Part shown: positions 5,943 to 10,205 of the stretch, in pieces
How positions within the stretch are numbered: the stretch's first letter is position 1
How the letters are laid out: each line of letters starts with the position of its first letter
NCBI GenBank assembly: GCA_937875715.1
Contig: CALEHZ010000069.1
Span: 1-10,205 of the forward strand
From: an uncultured Campylobacter sp.
GTDB lineage: Bacteria > Campylobacterota > Campylobacteria > Campylobacterales > Campylobacteraceae
DNA: 10,205 bases
Direction: 5' to 3'
Made by a program: the position numbers and the translations under genes
Notes under the pieces: model-generated
What the model was told of the DNA's origin: nothing
Database searches by the model: none
Seen by the model: the letters and a program-made list of their open reading frames with translations, nothing else

Positions 5943-6857
5943 ATGAAAAAAGCTTTACTTTGCGTTGGTGCTTTTATAGCACTTTGCTTTGGTGAGGAGT
6001 TTAGCTTAGTAAAAGAAACTAATCGTGGCGAAGAAATTACACTAAGAGAGTATAAAACAAGTGACTTTATGCTAAAAAAGGCGATAATCAAAGGCGATGA
6101 TGTAAATCTGCGAATGCTACCTCGCATTAGTAGCACGGCACTTGATGCGGTATTTATGGACGATGAGGTTATCGTAGAGAGCGTGCCTATTTTTGATGAG
6201 GAGAGCGGACTTTACTGGCTTAAAATCGTAAATAACAATGTGCCGCTTTTTATAGCTGAAAAGTTTGTAGAGCTTAAAGAGTTAAATGAGAGCGAAAAAG
6301 AAAGCCTAAAAAATCAAAAGCTTTTCACTGGCGTAAAGATAGCTAAGCCAAGTGGCAAAAAATACGGCAGCTGGCGAGACTTTGCTGAGGAGTATCCATA
6401 TAAACTAGGTGGCAATATCCACGACATGGTCAAAAACTGGGGCAATGGCACACTAAAAAGAAATTGCTATAAAAATGATAGCTCGATCGATCACTGCATA
6501 GATAGCGAGTTTAGTGCTGATGGCGTGGTGATGAACTTCATGGAGCTATACCCTGATACGCCAAGTCGTGAGATGATCTATCGCACCACAAATGAAATAA
6601 GCAAAAATGGCTTTGAAATAGCAGGGATAAAAATCGGTAAAACTACAAAAGATGAAGCTTTGAAGCTTTATGGTAAGCCTTATCGCTTTGCGAATGAAAA
6701 TATTATAATCTATCCAAACTATTGTGAAGATGATGAAAAAGGCGGCTGCGAAGAACCTAGCCAAGAAAGCTTATTTCATCACAATTTTACTTTAAAATTT
6801 AATGAAAAAAGCGGAGTTTTGGAAAAAATTTCAATAGACAATCTGCCGTGGGATTAA
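5943..6857 (+). CDS. Exported SH3 plus BamE/DUF4309-like protein
   Basis: A 304-aa protein with a signal peptide (residues 1-17, cleavage near CFG-E). Residues about 44-112 fit a bacterial SH3 domain (IKGDDVNLRMLPRISSTALDA with a later YWLKIV strand). Two related segments follow: KLGGNIHDMVKNWGNG (154-169) and GIKIGKTTKDEALKLYGKP (228-246). The second has the glycine, Thr/Ser, acidic-helix, G-K-P spacing of BamE/SmpA and DUF4309-type domains; the first looks like a weaker copy of the same fold. Four cysteines at 175, 185, 261 and 269 probably form disulfides. The protein is paralogous to that at 8983-10020 over the same modules, and its residues 39-59 are repeated in the partial gene at 10064. 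AAAGGAG just before ATG sets the start. BamE helps outer-membrane protein assembly, but sharing the fold does not imply that job here. Confidence 0.83.
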   Translation: MKKALLCVGAFIALCFGEEFSLVKETNRGEEITLREYKTSDFMLKKAIIKGDDVNLRMLPRISSTALDAVFMDDEVIVESVPIFDEESGLYWLKIVNNNVPLFIAEKFVELKELNESEKESLKNQKLFTGVKIAKPSGKKYGSWRDFAEEYPYKLGGNIHDMVKNWGNGTLKRNCYKNDSSIDHCIDSEFSADGVVMNFMELYPDTPSREMIYRTTNEISKNGFEIAGIKIGKTTKDEALKLYGKPYRFANENIIIYPNYCEDDEKGGCEEPSQESLFHHNFTLKFNEKSGVLEKISIDNLPWD

Positions 6858-6904
6858 AAAATAACTTTTAAGGCGTGGATTTTCTTGCGGTGGATTTGGT
6901 GGGC

Positions 6905-6951
6905 AAATTCTAGAATTTAGCAAAAAATTACAAACTTTTAAAGGAGAAACA
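6905..6951 (+). repeat. Duplicated leader: class A palindrome plus ribosome binding site
   Basis: The palindrome at 6905-6918 and everything up to the ATG at 6952 match 5896-5942 with one base changed (A to C, 4 bases after AAAGGAG). The two downstream genes encode unrelated proteins, so the leader moved or was copied independently of the coding sequence. The preceding bases 6858-6904 show nothing recognisable. Confidence 0.8.
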
Positions 6952-7332
6952 ATGAAAAAATTACTTTTGGTGGCGTTTATCGCTGGGATTTTAGGGGCAA
7001 ATGATGAGCTAGCACCTGGCTTTAATGACTGCTTAAAAAGCGTAACTTCAAAGGATGCGTGGCTAGCCTGCGTAAATAAAGCACAAAATCACTGGCAAGA
7101 AAGCTTAGAAAAAAGCTATCAAAACACCATAAAACAATGCTCTGAGTGCTCAAAACCTGATGTTTGTAAGGCAAATGTAGAACAAATCAAGGCAAAATGG
7201 CAAGAGCACGGCGGCGCCCTAAATAAACTCAATGCTAACGAGGGCTTAAAGGTGCTTAGGATTAAGCAAGAGGCGATGTATTTTGATATGCTTGAATACG
7301 ACGCGTTTTGCTTTGACATTGGGGCTGAGTGA
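6952..7332 (+). CDS. LprI-like (DUF1311-type) exported six-cysteine protein, copy 2
   Basis: A 126-aa paralogue of the protein at 4897-5280. The signal peptide ends in AGILGA and is followed by NDELAP, as in copy 1. The two align without gaps, with about 47% identity by hand count and the same six cysteines (27, 40, 63, 66, 72, 120). Conserved blocks are WLAC (37-40), NHWQE (46-50), LEK and YQN (52-58), and KQEAMYF (105-111). Charged surface positions differ most, which would fit different targets. AAAGGAG upstream sets the start. The TGA stop (7330-7332) shares one base with the ATG of the 5'-nucleotidase, so this LprI-like gene is also first in a coupled pair, but with a different partner. 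A periplasmic inhibitor role is inferred from the family only. Confidence 0.82.
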   Translation: MKKLLLVAFIAGILGANDELAPGFNDCLKSVTSKDAWLACVNKAQNHWQESLEKSYQNTIKQCSECSKPDVCKANVEQIKAKWQEHGGALNKLNANEGLKVLRIKQEAMYFDMLEYDAFCFDIGAE

Positions 7333-8939
7333 TGAAAAAATATATTTTTAGCTTGTCTGTGGTTTTGGCGTTTTGGGGCTGTGCGGACAAAGGCGTAAAA
7401 GCCCCAAAAAGCGAAAAAACCGCTGAATTTAGCCTAAAAATACTTCACACAAATGACACTCATGCGTATTTAGCTGGGATTGACAAAAACGGCAATGCTA
7501 GCTATGATGAAAGCACTAGTCGTGGCGGGCACGCTAGGATAGCACAGGCGATAAATGACATAAAAGCAAAAAACGATAATGTCATCGCGCTTGATGGGGG
7601 AGATCAGTTTCAAGGCACACTTTATTATAGCGTAAATAAATACAAAATCATCGCCGATATCCAAAAACACATGCCCTGGCAAGCTACGACCTTTGGCAAT
7701 CACGAGTTTGATGAAAATTGCGCAGGGCTTAAAGAGTTTATGAAAATCAGCACCACACCAGTCCTAGCCGCAAACCTCGTGATAGAACCAAGCAGCGAAC
7801 TTCACGGCATAGCCTACGCACCCTATAAAATCATAGAAATAAAGGGCCAAAAAGTAGGCATAATAGGCATAGCAAACGACGAAGTAAAAGAAATAGCCAA
7901 AACCTGCGATGGCATGGACTTCACAGACGCTAGGCAAACACTTCAAAAATACGCCGATGAACTAAGCGCAAAAGGCGTAAAATACATAATCGCCCTAACC
8001 CACATAGGCCTAAGCAGAGACAAAGAACTAGCAGGGGCTGTAAATAATGTAGATATTATAGTGGGAGCGCACTCTCATAGCTATCTGGGTAAGGGCTCAG
8101 CAGAGGGCGAGTATCCTTTGGCTTTTAAAGCACCAAATGGCAAGCCGGTGCTAGTGGTCACAGCAAAGTTTGCTACGCAGTATCTGGGCGAGTTAGACGC
8201 TGTGTTTGATAGTGAGGGCGTGCTAAAAAGCTGGAGCGGAGAGGCAAAAGAGCTAGAAAATTCAATAAAAACAGAGCCAAAAATCTCTAAAATCATCAAA
8301 GATAACACAGCCGCGCTAAATGAGTTTAGAAAAAAAATCATAGGCACTCATAGCGTAGAGATGAGTGATGGCATGGATGAGTGTAGAAAGGGCGAGTGCT
8401 TTGGCGGACTTTTGGCTAGTGATGCGATGCTAGACTTTAGTCGCCCACTTGGCGTAGAGATAGCCTTCACAAACGGTGGCGGCATACGCTCAGGTATGCC
8501 AAAGGGGCAGATCAGCCGTGGCGATATACTCACGGTTCATCCTTTTGGCGGGCTTTTTGTGCTTAGGGCGTATAGTGGGGAGCAGATCCTAGCTGCGCTA
8601 GAACACGGCGTAAGCGGCGAAAATGCGCAAGGTCCTAGACTACTACAACCAGCAGGGCTAAAATACTATATAAACGCCAAAAATCCAGTAGGCAAAAGAG
8701 TGCTAAAAGCCCTAGTAGTGGATAGTAGCGGCAAAGAGTGGCCGCTAGATCCAAAGGCTAGATATAAAGTCATTTTGAGCGATTACATGGCAAATGGTGG
8801 CGATGACTACTCTATGCTAAAAAACGGCGAAAAAGTCCCCTCGCCAGATCCTATAATCACCGATCTAATAGAGGAGTATATAACAAAGCACTCGCCGATA
8901 ACTGATATCAAAAGAGGCAGGATAAATTTTGTGGATTAA
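7332..8939 (+). CDS. 5'-nucleotidase / UshA-family metallophosphatase lipoprotein
   Basis: A 535-aa protein of the usual UshA length. It removes phosphate from extracytoplasmic nucleotides (and possibly nucleotide sugars) using two metal ions. Metal and catalytic motifs of the N-terminal metallophosphatase domain: HTNDTH (39-44), GGDQFQGT (89-96), GNHEFD (122-127), THIGLSRD (223-230) and GAHSH (245-249). The C-terminal nucleotide-binding domain carries FTNGGGIRSG (379-388) and DYMANGGDDYSM (484-495). No key motif is missing. The N-terminus AFWGC (13-17) is a plausible lipobox, so it is probably anchored to a membrane and faces the periplasm or surface. ATG at 7332 is preferred over the GTG at 7329, since the stop and start overlap as TGATG with the LprI-like gene. 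A T-poor stretch at about 7741-8030 differs in codon choice from both sides. Substrate range cannot be read from sequence. It could feed the nucleoside hydrolase at the window's left end. Confidence 0.93.
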   Translation: MKKYIFSLSVVLAFWGCADKGVKAPKSEKTAEFSLKILHTNDTHAYLAGIDKNGNASYDESTSRGGHARIAQAINDIKAKNDNVIALDGGDQFQGTLYYSVNKYKIIADIQKHMPWQATTFGNHEFDENCAGLKEFMKISTTPVLAANLVIEPSSELHGIAYAPYKIIEIKGQKVGIIGIANDEVKEIAKTCDGMDFTDARQTLQKYADELSAKGVKYIIALTHIGLSRDKELAGAVNNVDIIVGAHSHSYLGKGSAEGEYPLAFKAPNGKPVLVVTAKFATQYLGELDAVFDSEGVLKSWSGEAKELENSIKTEPKISKIIKDNTAALNEFRKKIIGTHSVEMSDGMDECRKGECFGGLLASDAMLDFSRPLGVEIAFTNGGGIRSGMPKGQISRGDILTVHPFGGLFVLRAYSGEQILAALEHGVSGENAQGPRLLQPAGLKYYINAKNPVGKRVLKALVVDSSGKEWPLDPKARYKVILSDYMANGGDDYSMLKNGEKVPSPDPIITDLIEEYITKHSPITDIKRGRINFVD

Positions 8940-8942
8940 GGG

Positions 8943-8962
8943 GCTAAATTCTAGAATTTAGC
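8943..8962. repeat. Extended class A palindrome in leader
   Basis: A perfect 20-base palindrome around the 14-mer at 8946-8959, identical to that at 5893-5912. Downstream, the leader differs (ATTTAAATAAAGGAG), so only the palindrome and ribosome binding site are shared. Confidence 0.75.
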
Positions 8963-8982
8963 ATTTAAATAAAGGAGAAAAA

Positions 8983-10020
8983 ATGAAAAAATACTTAGGC
9001 CTTAGCCTTTTGCTTTTCTTAGCAGGGTGTAAGAGTATCACAGGCGTGTATTTGGAGCAAGACCGTGAGCAAATCACGCTAAATGATGGCAAAAATAGCT
9101 ATGACTTTGCCTTGGATGAAAGTGCTAAAAAGGCATTAAATGGCGCAAAGCTTGGCAGTGTGATAAATGCTAAAATCGGCAAAAATAACGAGCTTTTGGG
9201 CTTAAAAGTAATCTCAAATGATAGCGATAAAATCTGCAATGACACCAGCGTGATGTTTAAAAGAGCTTATATCACGGATGAAAACGCGAGGTTTTACACT
9301 AAGCCCTTTTATAACGATGAAAAGTCGTATAGAGCCGATAAGCAAAGCTTTATCGTAGAGCAAGTGGGGTATTTTAATCCTGATGAAAACGCGTATTATC
9401 TGCGTATTTTTGGCGATGTGACATATACCAAAGAGGCTAGATTTGTAAAAAGCCAGAGCGTAGAGCTAAAAAACCTCTGCGCAAACGAGGCAAAAACAAT
9501 CAAACAAAACCCACCATACACCGGCTGGGTGGAGGGCATAGACAAGGACTACCTCGTAAAATCAAACAAAAATGGCGAAATTTACGACCTTCTTGGTAAT
9601 TTTTCTTATTACCTTGGCGGCAGCATTCACGAACTAGAGCGAAACTGGGGCCCAGCAAGGTGGATAAACAAAGAAGTGCGGTATATATTTGCCAATAAAG
9701 TGCGCTTTGAGGCTGATGGCATCGAGGCTGAGTTTGATGAGAATAACTTTGAGCTTTATCCAAAGATTGAAAGCTTTTTTAAGCCTTATACTTACCTCAA
9801 ACTAAGCCGAAACAAAGCTAAAATCTTTGGCATAGAAATAGGCAAAACCACAAAAGAAGAAATAATCGCTCGTTTTGGCAAACCTAATGTAAATAGCAAT
9901 GAAAAAATCGTGTATTATCTAACATCAAATAACGAATACGAACCAGAAAATAGAGTGGTCTTTGAGCTAAAAAACGGCGTGGTGATCACGCTCATAATCC
10001 ACTCAGACGCCGTGGGCTAA
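8983..10020 (+). CDS. Lipoprotein with SH3-like and tandem BamE/DUF4309-like segments
   Basis: A 345-aa protein with a strong lipobox, LAGC (residues 13-16), so it is acylated at Cys16. Residues about 18-80 form a beta-rich domain that I do not recognise. Residues 92-165 look like the SH3-type region of the protein at 5943-6857 (KRAYITDENARFYTKP, later AYYLRIF). Then come YYLGGSIHELERNWGPARW (209-227) and IFGIEIGKTTKEEIIARFGKP (281-301), the same two segments in the same order as in that protein. Each is followed by beta strands ending in ADGIEAEFDE (244-253) and ENRVVFELKNGVV (322-334), suggesting two tandem copies of one fold. Cysteines 85 and 166 may pair. AAAGGAG sets the start. Unlike its paralogue, it is lipidated. 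Function is unknown; structural or partner-binding work at a membrane is plausible. Confidence 0.85.
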   Translation: MKKYLGLSLLLFLAGCKSITGVYLEQDREQITLNDGKNSYDFALDESAKKALNGAKLGSVINAKIGKNNELLGLKVISNDSDKICNDTSVMFKRAYITDENARFYTKPFYNDEKSYRADKQSFIVEQVGYFNPDENAYYLRIFGDVTYTKEARFVKSQSVELKNLCANEAKTIKQNPPYTGWVEGIDKDYLVKSNKNGEIYDLLGNFSYYLGGSIHELERNWGPARWINKEVRYIFANKVRFEADGIEAEFDENNFELYPKIESFFKPYTYLKLSRNKAKIFGIEIGKTTKEEIIARFGKPNVNSNEKIVYYLTSNNEYEPENRVVFELKNGVVITLIIHSDAVG

Positions 10021-10027
10021 GCGTGGG

Positions 10028-10040
10028 AATTCTAGAATTT
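10028..10040. repeat. Truncated class A palindrome in leader
   Basis: AATTCTAGAATTT, lacking the first A of the 14-mer, preceded by AAGCGTGGG. That combination matches the 3' ends of the SH3-like genes (4827-4852) except for a 4-base gap. Confidence 0.65.
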
Positions 10041-10063
10041 AAAAAATTACAAAAGGAGATAAA

Positions 10064-10205
10064 ATGAAAAAAATTCTACTTTGTGTTTTAGCCTTTTTGG
10101 CTTTTGCTTTGGCAAATGAAGGACTAGAAAAAGAGTTTAAAACAAGTGATTTTATGCTAAAAAAGGCGATAATCAAAGGCGATGATGTAAATCTGCGAAT
10201 GCTAC
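10064..10205 (+). CDS. Start of an exported SH3-domain paralogue, 3' end beyond window
   Basis: Forty-seven codons are visible. The signal peptide is MKK, a hydrophobic run, and probable cleavage after ALA before NE. It is followed by a Glu-rich spacer, then FKTSDFMLKKAIIKGDDVNL and RML, the same sequence as residues 37-59 of the protein at 5943-6857 apart from one aromatic (Tyr to Phe). The last 70 bases (10136-10205) match 6051-6120 with two differences, and the last 55 exactly. The spacer between signal peptide and SH3 domain is shorter than in the other copy. AAAGGAG at 10052-10058 sets the start. The rest of the protein, including whether it has the BamE-like part, is not visible. Confidence 0.85.
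   Translation, partial: MKKILLCVLAFLAFALANEGLEKEFKTSDFMLKKAIIKGDDVNLRML

Noticed and set aside
5943..6857. Naming this gene or the one at 8983 bamE
   Set aside because: The proteins are far longer than BamE, carry SH3 regions and occur as multiple paralogues; only the GKTTK-GKP segment is similar.
7329..7331. GTG as start of the 5'-nucleotidase
   Set aside because: The adjacent ATG at 7332 gives the standard MKK signal start and a TGATG coupling junction.
2572..10040. Repeats as a CRISPR array
   Set aside because: Copies are 14-22 base palindromes separated by whole genes, not by short uniform spacers.

Overview
The window looks like an accessory region of a Campylobacterota genome, most likely Campylobacter. 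The DNA is A+T-rich, ribosome binding sites are AAAGGA or AAAGGAG followed by A-runs, nearly every gene opens with ATG-AAA-AAA, and the products are small, lysine-rich, exported proteins. This assignment rests on sequence style, not on a marker gene. Everything supported is on the + strand. No rRNA, tRNA, CRISPR array or transposase gene was seen.

Layout. (1) Positions 1-753 hold the 3' part of a nucleoside hydrolase gene, the only housekeeping-type metabolic gene on the left. (2) Positions 754-1073 are a 320-base gap with three copies of the palindrome GAATTTTATAAAATTC and a candidate promoter. (3) Positions 1074-2575 are a coupled pair: a DUF3828-like exported protein and an exported ankyrin-repeat protein. 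(4) Positions 2576-2887 are a repeat-filled gap with copies of a second palindrome, AAATTCTAGAATTT, and two REP-like hairpins. (5) Positions 2888-4840 hold a 193-aa exported protein (DUF6935-like) and a 439-aa multidomain protein (Sel1-like segment plus C-terminal SH3-like module). (6) Positions 4897-5786 are a coupled pair: an LprI-like six-cysteine protein and a free-standing copy of the SH3-like module. (7) Positions 5943-6857 hold an exported SH3 plus BamE-like protein. (8) Positions 6952-8939 are a second coupled pair: an LprI-like paralogue and a UshA-type 5'-nucleotidase lipoprotein. (9) Positions 8983-10020 hold a lipoprotein paralogous to (7). (10) Positions 10064-10205 are the start of another paralogue of (7), cut by the window edge.

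The main picture is a tandem array of exported or lipidated envelope proteins built from a few reused modules: LprI-like, SH3-like, BamE-like, ankyrin and Sel1. The units are separated by copies of AAATTCTAGAATTT, often lying in the 5' leader of the next gene or overlapping the stop codon of the previous one. Near-identical leaders (5896-5951 and 6905-6960) and near-identical coding stretches (6051-6120 and 10136-10205) show recent duplication or gene conversion.

Function is mostly unknown. The best-supported enzymes are the 5'-nucleotidase (periplasmic nucleotide to nucleoside) and the nucleoside hydrolase (nucleoside to base plus ribose), which could act in sequence in nucleotide salvage. 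The remaining proteins resemble periplasmic inhibitors or binding proteins. An envelope-defence or immunity-type array is a testable hypothesis, not a demonstrated function.
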